A DNA stretch of 53,075 bases from contig NZ_JAUYGL010000003.1 in NCBI RefSeq assembly GCF_030689745.1, positions 1 to 53,075 on the forward strand. Reading direction: 5' to 3'. The notes beneath the pieces are model-generated. The model was given only the letters and a program-made list of their open reading frames with translations. It had not been told where the DNA came from and did no database searches. The stretch comes from Devosia sp. (GTDB taxonomy: Bacteria > Pseudomonadota > Alphaproteobacteria > Rhizobiales > Devosiaceae). Position 1 is the first letter of the stretch. Each line of letters begins with the position of its first letter. Shown here piece by piece: positions 1 to 9,768 of this stretch. The position numbers and the translations under genes are program-made.

Positions 1-1
1 C

Positions 2-247
2 GGCATGGTGCGGACGCTCAAACCGGGCGGGTTGCTGTTGCTCGAAGGCTACCGGCCCGAACAATTGGCGCATGGCACGGGCGGGCCGCCGCAGGCTGAA
101 AATCTCTATACCGAGGCCTTGCTGCGCGCGCAGTTCGCCGAGCTCGAGATCATCACACTGGAAAGCTATGACACCGAGCTGACCGAGGGCGCCGCCCATG
201 CCGGTCTGTCGGCCGTTATCGATCTGGTAGCGCGCAAACCCGGGTAA
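2..247 (+). CDS. Class I SAM-dependent methyltransferase, C-terminal part (cut by window start)
   Basis: Only the last 81 codons are present; the reading frame is open to the window edge, so the true start lies upstream. The visible part begins with LKPGGLLLLEG, the post-motif III strand and loop typical of class I (Rossmann) methyltransferases, followed by a TehB-like C-terminal part (PPQAENLYTEALL) that I associate with small rhizobial methyltransferases. The SAM-binding motif I is outside the window, so the substrate cannot be named. The gene is convergent with yejA, and a GC-rich hairpin lies between the two stop codons. An ATG at 5 is inside the frame but is unlikely to be the start because the domain would be cut in half. 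Confidence 0.7.
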   Translation, partial: GMVRTLKPGGLLLLEGYRPEQLAHGTGGPPQAENLYTEALLRAQFAELEIITLESYDTELTEGAAHAGLSAVIDLVARKPG

Positions 248-271
248 TCGCAGGTTGGGTTGGGCATCCCT

Positions 272-302
272 CCCGACCTCCCCCGTAGCGGAGGAAGTCG
301 GG
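272..302. terminator. GC-rich hairpin between convergent genes
   Basis: CCCGA (272-276) pairs with TCGGG (298-302), and CCTCC (277-281) pairs with GGAGG (290-294) across a short bulge. It sits between the stop codons of the methyltransferase (+) and yejA (-), where a bidirectional terminator is expected, but no clear T-run follows on either strand. The sequence also resembles the CCCTCCCC-type palindromic repeats elsewhere in the window, so it may be a decayed member of that family. Confidence 0.4.
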
Positions 303-316
303 CGGCGTTTGGGATA

Positions 317-2164
317 CTACTGAGCGCCGCCGGTTTTGGCGGCTTTGGCTTCGTCGTACCACCAGATGGTGGGGAAGCCCGAGGAGAACTCGGGCAGTGG
401 CTCGGGATGGCTGAAGCGATCCCAGCGGGCAGTGCGGGCGGTGCGCAGCGTATAGCCGGGAACCACATAGTGGTGATGCAGCAGGACCCGGTCGAGCGCC
501 TTGGTCGCGGCCTCCTGGGTGGCGCGATCCTTGGCGCCGATCACCTTTTCAATCAGTGCGTCCACCCCTGGGTCGGCAATGCCGGCATAATTGGTGGAGC
601 CCTCCTGATTGGCGGTGGAGGAGCCAAAGAAATAGCGCTGCTCGTTGCCGGGTGAAAAAGACTGCGCCCATTGCGTATAGATGATGTCGTAATCGAAGCT
701 GCGCAGGCGATTGATGTATTGCGGGGCATCGACGATACGGATGCTGACCTGCACCCCCAGCCGCCCCAGATTGGTGACCAGATTCTGGAACACGGGCTCC
801 AGCGAGGGCTGGTTGCTGAGAATTTCCAGCGTGAGTTGCTCGCCATTGGCGTCGACCATGCGCGTTCCGTCCAGCGTGTAGCCGGCCTCGTTGAGCAGGG
901 TCAGTGCGTGGCGAAGATTGTCGCGCTGCGCAGCGGCGTCGGCATTGACGGGATTGGTGTAGGGCTCGGTGAATACCGATGCCGGCACCAGATCCTTGAC
1001 CGAGGTGAGGATATCGAGTTCCTCGCCCTCTGGCAGGCCGCTGGATTTGAAGGGCAGGCCATAGAAGTAGCTGTCGATGCGCTCATACTGGCCATAGAAC
1101 AGGGTCTGGTTGAGGGATTCGAAATCAAAGGCGTAGTTGAGCGCCTGACGCACCCGTTCGTCCTGAAACTTCGGTTTGCGCAGGTTCGGGATGAAGCCGA
1201 CCATCAGCCCGTTACTGGCATAGTCCTGCGGAAACAATTCCTGCACCACGCGGCCCTGCTGGATGGCCGGGAAATCGAAGGCCGTCGCCCAGCGGCGCGC
1301 AGCGTATTCACTCCACCAGTCAAACTGATCGCCCTTGAAAGCCTCGAAGCGCACCGTCTCGTCGAGGAAATATTCGATGCGATACTCGTCGAAATTGTTG
1401 CTGCCGACCTGGGTAGGCTGGTTGAGACCCCAATATTCCTCAACGCGCTGATAGGTGATGGTGCGCCCGGCGTCGAAGCTGGCCAGCGCATAGGGTCCTG
1501 AACCCATTGGCGACTCGAGCGTGGATTGGGCGATATCACGCGGCTTGCCATTGGCGTCTGTGCCTTCCCACCAATGCTGGGGCAGCACCATCAACTGGCC
1601 CAGGATCAGCGGCAGTTCGCGATTGCCGGTCTGATCGAAGGTAAAGGTGACTTCGCCGGGAGCGGTGACCTCGGCCTGGGTGACATTGGCGTAGTACTGC
1701 GCTGAATTGGGGCTGAGCTGTTTTTCGATGTTGAAGGACCAGACCACATCCTCAGCGGTCACCGGTTCACCATCGTGCCAGCGGGCGTCGGGGTCGATGC
1801 GGAAGGTCACCGCGCCATAGTCGGATGCGATCTTCAGGCTTTCGGCGAGCAGGCCGTAATAGGTGTTCACCTCATCGAGCGAGGGGGTCATCAGGGTCTG
1901 GTAGACCAGGCCGATGCCGTTGGCCGGTTCGCCCTTGGGCAGCACGGGATTGAAGGTATCAAAGCCACCCAACTGGCCCAGGCGCACCGTGCCGGTCTTG
2001 GGGGCATCCACATTGACATAGTCGAAATGGCTGTAGTCCGCGGGGTATTTGGGCTCACCGGTCATGGTGAAGGCGTGGGTCCACACATCGGTGGCGGTCT
2101 GGGCCAGGGCGGGTGCGGCCAGGCCGAACAACAGGCCGAGGGTAAGGATGGGTGCGAACTGCAT
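317..2164 (-). CDS. yejA: Periplasmic substrate-binding protein of a peptide ABC transporter (SBP family 5, YejA type)
   Basis: This 615-residue protein belongs to the family 5 extracellular solute-binding proteins (DppA/OppA/YejA). It starts with a signal peptide (MQFAPILTLGLLFGLAAPALAQ) and contains family hallmarks such as the FRIDPDARWHDGEPVTAEDVVWSF region. I choose the ATG at 2164 because GGAG lies 8 bases upstream and the signal peptide begins there; an upstream in-frame codon would add 17 non-signal residues. In E. coli YejA delivers peptides and the peptide-nucleotide antibiotic microcin C to YejBEF. Here it is the last gene of the leftward yejBEF operon, 47 bases after yejF. The substrate is inferred from the permease match, not from this protein alone. 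Confidence 0.88.
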   Translation of the reverse strand: MQFAPILTLGLLFGLAAPALAQTATDVWTHAFTMTGEPKYPADYSHFDYVNVDAPKTGTVRLGQLGGFDTFNPVLPKGEPANGIGLVYQTLMTPSLDEVNTYYGLLAESLKIASDYGAVTFRIDPDARWHDGEPVTAEDVVWSFNIEKQLSPNSAQYYANVTQAEVTAPGEVTFTFDQTGNRELPLILGQLMVLPQHWWEGTDANGKPRDIAQSTLESPMGSGPYALASFDAGRTITYQRVEEYWGLNQPTQVGSNNFDEYRIEYFLDETVRFEAFKGDQFDWWSEYAARRWATAFDFPAIQQGRVVQELFPQDYASNGLMVGFIPNLRKPKFQDERVRQALNYAFDFESLNQTLFYGQYERIDSYFYGLPFKSSGLPEGEELDILTSVKDLVPASVFTEPYTNPVNADAAAQRDNLRHALTLLNEAGYTLDGTRMVDANGEQLTLEILSNQPSLEPVFQNLVTNLGRLGVQVSIRIVDAPQYINRLRSFDYDIIYTQWAQSFSPGNEQRYFFGSSTANQEGSTNYAGIADPGVDALIEKVIGAKDRATQEAATKALDRVLLHHHYVVPGYTLRTARTARWDRFSHPEPLPEFSSGFPTIWWYDEAKAAKTGGAQ

Positions 2165-2211
2165 CGGACGGCTCCGGGGTCGTTGAAAGTTCAAGACGAG
2201 ACTAGCCGCGA

Positions 2212-3819
2212 TCATGGGCTGGCAACAGGGGTGAGCGTGGCAATGTCGAAGACGGCGGCGAGCAGGGTTTTGGTGTAATCCGATTTGGGAGCGGCAAAGA
2301 TGTCGGCGGCGGGGCCGTGCTCGACAATCTTGCCATCGCGCATGACGATGAGCTGGTTGGCCAGGGCGCGCACGACCTTGAGATCGTGGCTGATGAACAG
2401 ATAGGTCAGGCCATGGCGCTGCTGCAGATCGCGCAGCAGATCGACCACCTGAGCCTGGATGGAAACATCGAGCGCCGACGTCGGTTCATCGAGCACGACG
2501 AATTGGGGCTGCAGCACGAGGGCCCGGGCGATGGCAATGCGCTGGCGCTGGCCGCCGGAAAACTCGTGCGGATAGCGGAAACGGGCGGCGGGCGGCAGGC
2601 CGACTTCTTGCAGCGCCGCGACGACGCGGGCGTCGCGCTCCACCGTGTTGAGCCGGGGCTGATGCACGGCCAGGCCCTCGCCAATGATCTGGTCGACCGA
2701 CAGGCGGGGGCTGAGCGAGCCGAAAGGGTCCTGAAACACGATCTGCAGATCGGCACGCAGCGGGCGCATGGCTTTCCAGGAGCGCGTCTGCAGATCGTTG
2801 CCCAGCACGACGATGCGGCCCTTGGAGGGCAATAGCCGGAGCAGGGCGTAGCCGAGGGTGGATTTGCCCGAGCCGGATTCGCCTACCACGCCGAGGGTTT
2901 CGCCGCGCCTGATGGTCAGGTCGACGCCATCGACGGCGCGGATATGGCCAATGGTGCGGCGCAACAGGCCGCGCTTGATGGGGAACCAGACCTTGAGATC
3001 GCTGACCTCGACAATCACGGGGGCGGTGGCGTCGCTGGCCGGTGGGGTGCCGCGCGGTTCGGCGGCCAGCAAATGGCGGGTATAGGCGTGCTGCGGCCGG
3101 GCAAATAGCGGCGCTACTGGACCGGTTTCGACGATTTCGCCCTCGGTCATGACGCAGACGCGGTCGGCAATGGTTTTGACGATGCCCAGATCGTGGGTGA
3201 TGAACAGCATGGCCATGCCGAGGCGTTTTTGCAGATCCTTGAGCAGGACCAGGATCTGCGCCTGCACGGTGACATCGAGCGCGGTGGTGGGCTCGTCAGC
3301 AATCAGCAGATCGGGCTCATTGGCCAGTGCCATGGCGATCATCACGCGCTGGCGCTGACCGCCCGAGAGCTGGTGCGGAAACGAAGCGAGCCGGCTCTTC
3401 GGATCGGGAATGCCGACAGCGTCGAGCAGTTCGAGCGTGCGGGCGCGGGCAGCGCTGGTGCGCAGGCCGCGATGGATTGCGAGGACTTCCCCGATCTGGT
3501 GCTCAATGGTGTGCACCGGATTGAGCGAGCTCATGGGCTCCTGAAAGATCATCGAAATATCGTTGCCGCGCACGGCGCGCAGGTCTGCGGGCGGGGCGGT
3601 GACCAGGTCCTGCCCCTTGAACAGGATCTGGCCCGAGAGGCGGGCGGTAGGGGGCAGCAGCTTGAGCACCGAGAGCGCGGTGACCGACTTGCCCGAGCCA
3701 CTTTCGCCGACCAGCGCCAGGGTTTCACCCGGGGCGATGTCGAACGATACATTGCGGGTGGCGGCATTGGCGCCGAAGGCAATGGTCAGGTCGCGGATGG
3801 AGAGCAGGGGGGCGGTCAT
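2212..3819 (-). CDS. yejF: Duplicated ABC ATPase of the YejABEF peptide importer
   Basis: This 535-residue cytoplasmic ATPase carries two complete ABC modules in one chain. Module one has Walker A GESGSGKS, signature LSGGQRQR and Walker B LLIADEP; module two has [16 protein letters not shown] and FVVLDEP. This tandem arrangement is characteristic of YejF and of GsiA-type peptide or glutathione importers. The start at 3819 overlaps the yejE stop codon in an ATGA arrangement, implying translational coupling; an extension to 3924 would add 35 arginine-rich residues that are only the yejE frame shadow. ATP hydrolysis here powers import through YejB and YejE. Confidence 0.92.
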   Translation of the reverse strand: MTAPLLSIRDLTIAFGANAATRNVSFDIAPGETLALVGESGSGKSVTALSVLKLLPPTARLSGQILFKGQDLVTAPPADLRAVRGNDISMIFQEPMSSLNPVHTIEHQIGEVLAIHRGLRTSAARARTLELLDAVGIPDPKSRLASFPHQLSGGQRQRVMIAMALANEPDLLIADEPTTALDVTVQAQILVLLKDLQKRLGMAMLFITHDLGIVKTIADRVCVMTEGEIVETGPVAPLFARPQHAYTRHLLAAEPRGTPPASDATAPVIVEVSDLKVWFPIKRGLLRRTIGHIRAVDGVDLTIRRGETLGVVGESGSGKSTLGYALLRLLPSKGRIVVLGNDLQTRSWKAMRPLRADLQIVFQDPFGSLSPRLSVDQIIGEGLAVHQPRLNTVERDARVVAALQEVGLPPAARFRYPHEFSGGQRQRIAIARALVLQPQFVVLDEPTSALDVSIQAQVVDLLRDLQQRHGLTYLFISHDLKVVRALANQLIVMRDGKIVEHGPAADIFAAPKSDYTKTLLAAVFDIATLTPVASP

Positions 3820-4952
3820 GCAAATGCCTTGCGGGGATCGAAGGCGTCGCGGACGGCCTCGCCGATGAAGACCAGCAGGGTCATGAGGATGGCGATGGCG
3901 AAAAAGCCGGTGAGACCGAGCCACGGGGCCTGCAGGTTTTCCTTACCTTGAAACAGCAGGTCGCCCAGTGAGGGCGTGCCGGGTTCGAGGCCGAGGCCGA
4001 GCAGGTCGAGCGAGGTGAGGGTAACCACTGATCCGGACAGGATGAAAGGCATGAAGGTCAGCGTGGCGACCATGGCGTTGGGCAGCAGATGGCGCCACAT
4101 GATGGTGGGGTTGGAAACGCCCAGGGCACGGGCCGCGGCGATGTACTCGAAATTGCGGCCGCGCAGGAATTCGGCGCGCACAATGCCCACCAGGGTGACC
4201 CAGGAGAACAGCAGCAGAATGCCCAGCAGCACCCAGAAGGTGGGGGCGATGACGCTGGAGATGATCAGCAGCAGATAGAGGGCGGGAATGGCCGTCCAGA
4301 TTTCGATGAGACGCTGGGCGATCAGGTCGAGCCAGCCGCCGAAATAGCCCTGCACGGCGCCGGCGACGAGGCCAACCACCGAGGACAGGATGGTCAGGGT
4401 GAAGCCGAACAGGATGGAGATGCGCACGCCATAGAGCAGACGGGCCAGCACATCATGGGCCTGGCCGTCGGTGCCCAGCCAATGATAATTGCTCCAATTG
4501 CAGTTGGGATCATCGACGCCCAGCGGATAGCGCTGGCAGGCTTCCTCGCGGCTGAGCATCCAGGTGGGGGCGATGGCGCCCGAGCCGGGCTGAAACACAT
4601 CGACGGTGCTGTAGCTGAAACGTACTGGCGGCCAAATGGCCCAGCCATTGGCGGCAATCTGTTCGGCCATGAAGTCACCGCGATAGTCGGGCGCGCCGAG
4701 AAAGCCACCAAAGCGGGATTCCGGGTAGTCGACAAAGGCGGGGAACAGCAGTTCGCCCTGATAGGACACCATGATGGGCTTGTCATTGGCGATGAATTCG
4801 GAGCCCAGGGTGAGTACGAAGAAGGCCAGAAACAGCCATAGCGACCACCAGCCGCGACGATTGGCGCGAAAGTTCTGCCAGCGGCGCTGATTGATCGGGC
4901 TGAGCCAGCGGCGGCGCGGCGGGGCTTGGGCGGTGTCGCTGACGGTACTCAT
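3816..4952 (-). CDS. yejE: Peptide ABC transporter inner-membrane permease
   Basis: This 378-residue permease of the DppC/OppC type has an N-terminal membrane helix (about residues 36-53), a long periplasmic insertion, and five further helices. The EAA loop that contacts the ATPase is visible as AARALGVSNPTIMWRHLLPN. The long insertion between helices 1 and 2 is typical of YejE compared with shorter DppC proteins. Its start overlaps the yejB stop by four bases and its stop overlaps the yejF start, so three transporter genes are translationally coupled. It forms the transmembrane heterodimer with YejB. Confidence 0.92.
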   Translation of the reverse strand: MSTVSDTAQAPPRRRWLSPINQRRWQNFRANRRGWWSLWLFLAFFVLTLGSEFIANDKPIMVSYQGELLFPAFVDYPESRFGGFLGAPDYRGDFMAEQIAANGWAIWPPVRFSYSTVDVFQPGSGAIAPTWMLSREEACQRYPLGVDDPNCNWSNYHWLGTDGQAHDVLARLLYGVRISILFGFTLTILSSVVGLVAGAVQGYFGGWLDLIAQRLIEIWTAIPALYLLLIISSVIAPTFWVLLGILLLFSWVTLVGIVRAEFLRGRNFEYIAAARALGVSNPTIMWRHLLPNAMVATLTFMPFILSGSVVTLTSLDLLGLGLEPGTPSLGDLLFQGKENLQAPWLGLTGFFAIAILMTLLVFIGEAVRDAFDPRKAFA

Positions 4953-6046
4953 ACTTCGCGACTTTCAAAATCCAGCCGCGGATCGACCCACATATAGGCC
5001 AGGTCCGAGAGCAGCGAGATGACGAGGCCGAGCAGGCTGAAGATATAGAGCGTGGCAAATACCACCGGATAATCGCGGCTCACCACCGAGACAAAGCCGA
5101 GCAGGCCCAGGCCATCAAGCGAGAAGATGGTTTCGATCAGCAGCGAACCGCCGAAGAAGGCACCGACAAAGGCGGCCGGGAAGCTGGCGATGATCAGCAT
5201 CATGGCGTTGCGAAAGACGTGGCGATACAGCACCTGGTTTTCGCTCAGGCCCTTGGCGCGGGCGGTGGTGACATATTGCTTGCCGATTTCGTCGATGAAC
5301 GAGTTCTTGGTGAGCAAGGTGGTGGTGGCAAAGGCGCCCAGCCCCATGGCGATTACGGGCAACACCAGATGCCAGAGATAATCAAGCAGCCATAGATGAA
5401 ACGGCCAATTGGCGGCGCCCGAGGAATGCAGGCCACGCAGCGGAAAGATCGACCAGAAACTGCCGCCGGCAAACAGGATGATCAGCGCGATGGCGACGAG
5501 AAAACCGGGCACAGCATAGCCGATGATGACGATGGTGGAAGTCCAGACGTCAAACCGGCTGCCGTCGGTGACGGCTTTCTTGATGCCGAGCGGAATGGAA
5601 ATGCCATAGGCGATCAGCGTCATCCACAGGCCCAGCGAGATGGAGACCGGCATTTTCTCCTTGATAAGATCGATCACCGAGATGTCGCGGTAGTAGCTGT
5701 CGCCGAAATCGAAGCGGAGGTAATTCCACAACATCATGCCGAAGCGTTCGAGCGGCGGCTTGTCGAAGCCGAACTGCTTTTCGATTCGTTCGACCAGCTC
5801 CGGCGCCAGTCCCTGGCTGCCGCGATAGGCGGAGCCGCCCTGCTGCTGTGTCGGCTGGGCGGCGAAATCGCCAGCGTCGCTGCCGCTGATGCGCTCCACC
5901 ATGGAGGTGTTCTGGCCGGAAAGATTGGCCAGCGCCTGCTCGACCGGGCCGCCAGGGGCGAATTGGGTGATCAGGAACGAAATGGCCATGATGCCGAACA
6001 CGGTCGGGATCATCAGCAGGATGCGGCGTAAAATATAGGCGCCCAT
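4949..6046 (-). CDS. yejB: Peptide/microcin C-type ABC transporter inner-membrane permease
   Basis: This 365-residue permease of the DppB/OppB type closely follows E. coli YejB: it starts MGAYILRRILLMIPTVFGIM, and it contains FAPGGPVEQA, the YRGSQGL segment, RFDFGDSYYR and the EAA loop TARAKGLSENQVLYRHVFRN. The ATG at 6046 has GGAGA a few bases upstream; the longer frame to 6106 lacks a ribosome-binding site and the family's conserved beginning. It is the first gene of the leftward yejB-yejE-yejF-yejA operon. In enterobacteria this transporter takes up peptides and microcin C; in Brucella it is linked to resistance to antimicrobial peptides (family knowledge, not shown here). Confidence 0.93.
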   Translation of the reverse strand: MGAYILRRILLMIPTVFGIMAISFLITQFAPGGPVEQALANLSGQNTSMVERISGSDAGDFAAQPTQQQGGSAYRGSQGLAPELVERIEKQFGFDKPPLERFGMMLWNYLRFDFGDSYYRDISVIDLIKEKMPVSISLGLWMTLIAYGISIPLGIKKAVTDGSRFDVWTSTIVIIGYAVPGFLVAIALIILFAGGSFWSIFPLRGLHSSGAANWPFHLWLLDYLWHLVLPVIAMGLGAFATTTLLTKNSFIDEIGKQYVTTARAKGLSENQVLYRHVFRNAMMLIIASFPAAFVGAFFGGSLLIETIFSLDGLGLLGFVSVVSRDYPVVFATLYIFSLLGLVISLLSDLAYMWVDPRLDFESREV

Positions 6047-6262
6047 CTGGTCTCCGGGCAGGCAAGTTGTCCAGCAAACTAAGCGCTGTGAGTGGGATAG
6101 CGGCAAATCACCTTGCAGTGAAAGGACTTGGCCGGGATTGCATCATTTTGGTGACGGCTTGGCAAGCCGTGCCTGGAGCACATACGTTCGCGGGCGGCTG
6201 CGGGTGCAATGGGCTTGCCCTGCGGTGCGGGGGGCGTCAGGATCGGGCAACAGGAGCCGCTC

Positions 6263-6496
6263 ATGAGCTATCAGATCATCGCCGATGTCGACAATCCAAC
6301 CACGGCTCGCGTGCTGATGGCAGCGCTGCGGGCGCATGGCTTTCACCCGCTTGAACACGGCGAAGGTGGTCTGCCGGGGGTGGGCAATGTCTTCGGCAAA
6401 GGCGGGGTGCCCGTCCAGGTGCCAGAAGAGGAGGCCGATGATGCAACGATTTTGGCCGCCGAGTTGTTGAAAGAAATGATGGCGGGCAACGCGTAA
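6263..6496 (+). CDS. Small DUF2007-type putative signal-transducing protein
   Basis: This 77-residue protein starts at the ATG at 6263, which has CAGGAG seven bases upstream; earlier in-frame codons lack a ribosome-binding site. The pattern (DNPTTARVLMAALRAHGF, then a glycine-rich turn, then VPVQVPEEEADDATILAAELL) matches the DUF2007 family: one beta-alpha-beta unit that binds through a short glycine loop and is described as a putative signal-transducing domain. There is no signal peptide or membrane segment, so it is cytosolic. Its function is unknown. It sits between the yej operon, divergent from it, and the Omp19-like gene. Confidence 0.72.
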   Translation: MSYQIIADVDNPTTARVLMAALRAHGFHPLEHGEGGLPGVGNVFGKGGVPVQVPEEEADDATILAAELLKEMMAGNA

Positions 6497-6541
6497 AAGC
6501 GCCACACTGATACGCCTTGGGTCCGTTGCGGGCTGCGGCGG

Positions 6542-6570
6542 TTGAACGCAGGGAAAGCTTTGGTTATAAG
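6542..6570 (+). promoter_or_regulatory. Predicted housekeeping promoter of the Omp19-like gene
   Basis: TTGAAC (6542-6547) and TATAAG (6565-6570) are separated by 17 bases, a good match to the sigma-70 consensus, about 50 bases upstream of the start codon. Just downstream, TTAA occurs twice (6583-6586 and 6593-6596) with 6 bases between, close to but one base short of the CtrA-binding pattern TTAA-N7-TTAA. Confidence 0.5.
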
Positions 6571-6617
6571 CCAGCCTAACTGTTAACGTTTGTTAAGCCT
6601 TTGGGTAGGAGCGACCA

Positions 6618-7220
6618 ATGAGTGTTTGGATGCGCGGATCGTTGTCCGCTGCGGGCGTTGCAGCAATTGCGCTGTTGATAGCGGGTTGTTCCTCGACGGG
6701 ATCAAACACCGCAAATCTCAATACGATCGGCGCCCCGGCGCAATTGCAGCCGGTGCAGAATTCTGTCGTGCAGCAGGGCACGCTGCCGGCCATCGGCGCC
6801 ACCGGTACGCCGGCACCTGGACTGTCCGGTCAACCTACCTTGGGTGGCGTCGCCGCCAATCCTCAGTTGGCAACGGCCACTACCGGCACCCCATCCTCGA
6901 TCGTGTCACTCGATCCGCTGGCCCAGCCAAATGCTGGCGCCATGACCAGCGGCCCCGAAGGAGTGTGGAATGTCGTCGCCGGGGCGCAGCAATGCCGCCT
7001 TAACCTGCCCATGACCGCCAAGACCGGCACCAGCTATTACCGCGCTTCGGCGCCGGGCTGTGCCATTCCGGCCCTGGCAAGCGTTTCCGGCTGGCAGCAG
7101 GTGGGCAGCCAGCTCCAGCTCTATGACGAGAACGGCAATATCGCGGCCTTCCTGGCGCCAAGCGCCGGTCGCTACATTGGGACAATGAGTGGCGGTCAAG
7201 CCATCTCGATGGCCCGCTAA
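6618..7220 (+). CDS. Outer-membrane lipoprotein with AprI/Inh protease-inhibitor domain (Omp19 family)
   Basis: This 200-residue protein has a lipoprotein signal peptide with lipobox LIAGC (lipidated Cys24), a low-complexity linker rich in Ala, Pro, Gly, Thr and Gln, and a C-terminal domain from about residue 113 (GVWNVVAGAQQC...). That domain has the AprI/Inh pattern: two cysteines (AQQC and APGC) likely forming a disulfide, LQLYDENG, and a final GRYIGTMSGGQAISMAR. The architecture matches Brucella Omp19, an outer-membrane lipoprotein shown to inhibit proteases. GGAG lies at 6607-6610 before the ATG. It appears monocistronic with its own promoter. Inhibitory function is inferred from the family. 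Confidence 0.8.
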   Translation: MSVWMRGSLSAAGVAAIALLIAGCSSTGSNTANLNTIGAPAQLQPVQNSVVQQGTLPAIGATGTPAPGLSGQPTLGGVAANPQLATATTGTPSSIVSLDPLAQPNAGAMTSGPEGVWNVVAGAQQCRLNLPMTAKTGTSYYRASAPGCAIPALASVSGWQQVGSQLQLYDENGNIAAFLAPSAGRYIGTMSGGQAISMAR

Positions 7221-7358
7221 TCGTCGGCTGATGCCGGTCTGCAAATCGTGATCAGTTGCGCTGCCGGTGCTCAGCTATCCCTGGATAGGTTGCGCGCCGG
7301 CTCTCGCTGATTGCGACTTTCGCCCCCGCCTGACCCCACTACCGAGAGGCCGGCGTAA

Positions 7359-8507
7359 TTGGCTGCGCGTACCAAGACTTCTAAGCGATCTGGCCCTGTC
7401 GGCGCGGCGTATGCCGCGCTGGTGGCGCGTGGGGCGTTGACGGCTGATCCAGCCCAGCACGATGCTGCGGAACTGCTCGACACTGTGTTGGCGGGGCTGC
7501 TGGCCGACAAGCCCAAGGGGATGCTGGGCAAGCTGTTTGACAGCAAGACTGCACCGGTGCGCGGCCTGTACCTGCATGGCGAGGTCGGGCGCGGCAAGAC
7601 CATGCTGATGGATCTGTTCTTTGCGGCGGCCGCCATCAGCGGCAAGCGGCGCGTGCATTTTCACGAGTTCATGGACGAGATCCATGCCGGGATGGCGACC
7701 TTTCGCAAAAGCGCCAAGGGCAAGGATGCCGATCCGGTCGAGGCGGTGGTCAAGCCAATCCTGAAATCGGGGCTGCGTTTGTTGTGCCTGGATGAAATGC
7801 ATGTGCACGACATTACCAATGCCATGCTGCTGTCGCGGCTGTTCGAGAAGCTGTTTGCGGGCGGGGTGACGCCGGTGGCCACCTCCAATGTGGCGCCGGA
7901 GGGGCTGTACAAGGACGGGCTGAACCGGCAGTTGTTTCTGCCATTCATCGCGCTGCTGAGAGAGCATCTGACGGTAGCTGAATTGCCAGCGGCGCAGGAT
8001 TACCGGCGGATGAAATTTGCCGGGCAGCACGTCTATGCGTTCGGCACAGGTGCGGCGGTGCGGGCCGAGATGGACCGGCTATGGCTACGCATTACCGGTG
8101 GCGAGCCGGGTGAGCCGGACAGGGTGCAAAGCACAGGGCGGTCGATTGCGGTGCCGCTGGCGGCGCTGGGTGCGGCGCGGTTCGGCTTTGCCGATCTGTG
8201 CGAGAAGCCGCTGGGTTCGCGCGACTTCGTGCGCATTGCCAATCAATTCGATTCCATCATTATCGATGATGTGCCGCAAATGGACCGCACCATGTCCAAT
8301 GCCGCCAAGCGGTTCATCCTTCTGATCGACAGTCTCTATGATCGGGGCGTCAAGCTGGGCGCCAGCTTTGCCGTTCCCCTTGAACAGCTCGGCAAGGACG
8401 ACAAGACGGCATTCGAATTCCAGCGCACCGTGTCGCGGCTGATCGAGATGCAGTCGGAAGACTATCTGGCGCAGGGGTTGCGGGAAGCGGTGAGTGCTCC
8501 TTCTTAG
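7359..8507 (+). CDS. zapE: ZapE/AFG1-family cell division ATPase
   Basis: This 382-residue AFG1-like P-loop ATPase has Walker A GEVGRGKT (residues 74-81), FHEFMDEIH, Walker B LLCLDEMHVHDI and the family segment TSNVAPEGLYKDGLNRQLFLPFI. E. coli ZapE acts at the Z ring during late division; mitochondrial AFG1 relatives act in protein quality control. The start is a TTG: an in-frame TAA lies directly before it at 7356-7358, GAGAGG sits upstream, and the first internal ATG would remove the N-terminal domain. The position before mdh is the usual one in Hyphomicrobiales. Confidence 0.88.
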   Translation: MAARTKTSKRSGPVGAAYAALVARGALTADPAQHDAAELLDTVLAGLLADKPKGMLGKLFDSKTAPVRGLYLHGEVGRGKTMLMDLFFAAAAISGKRRVHFHEFMDEIHAGMATFRKSAKGKDADPVEAVVKPILKSGLRLLCLDEMHVHDITNAMLLSRLFEKLFAGGVTPVATSNVAPEGLYKDGLNRQLFLPFIALLREHLTVAELPAAQDYRRMKFAGQHVYAFGTGAAVRAEMDRLWLRITGGEPGEPDRVQSTGRSIAVPLAALGAARFGFADLCEKPLGSRDFVRIANQFDSIIIDDVPQMDRTMSNAAKRFILLIDSLYDRGVKLGASFAVPLEQLGKDDKTAFEFQRTVSRLIEMQSEDYLAQGLREAVSAPS

Positions 8508-8661
8508 CCTGTCCTGATCGGGTTGGAGACGCTCCCTGCCTATCCGGCAACACCCCTTCGCCCATGGGCAAGGGCGAAAGCGCGGTTTATACGAAGGGTT
8601 CACTTGCCCCTGTTAGCCGCTAGGGTTAAACGTGCGCCCAATTCAACCTAGTTGGGGATGA

Positions 8662-9630
<969 letters not shown>

Positions 9631-9642
9631 CGAGAAAACAAC

Positions 9643-9662
9643 ATCCCCGCGCAAGCGGGGAT
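9643..9662. repeat. Perfect hairpin between mdh and sucC
   Basis: ATCCCCGC (9643-9650), tetraloop GCAA, GCGGGGAT (9655-9662): a perfect 8-bp stem 13 bases after the mdh stop. A second small hairpin (CCCC/GGGG around 9665-9675) and a partly matching arm (attctcgcaattgcgggaat near 9689-9708) follow. It may act as a weak terminator or mRNA stabiliser, or be a REP-like mobile palindrome. No long T-run follows. Confidence 0.6.
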
Positions 9663-9768
9663 TTCCCCTTTGGGGGCATGAACAGAGATTCTCGCAATTG
9701 CGGGAATGAGGTGGTGGGAGCGGATGCTCCGTGACCGCAAAGCGATTTACCCATCAAGGGAATTAGAC

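Noticed and set aside
671..1501. A 276-codon open frame on the plus strand inside yejA
   Set aside because: It lies wholly antisense to yejA, which has clear family motifs; long antisense frames are common at this GC content.
4089..4841. A 250-codon plus-strand frame in yejE
   Set aside because: Antisense to a well-supported permease gene; low-complexity Gly/Gln/Asp composition.
6583..6596. CtrA-binding site before the Omp19-like gene
   Set aside because: The two TTAA boxes are separated by six bases instead of the seven of the consensus, so I do not call it.
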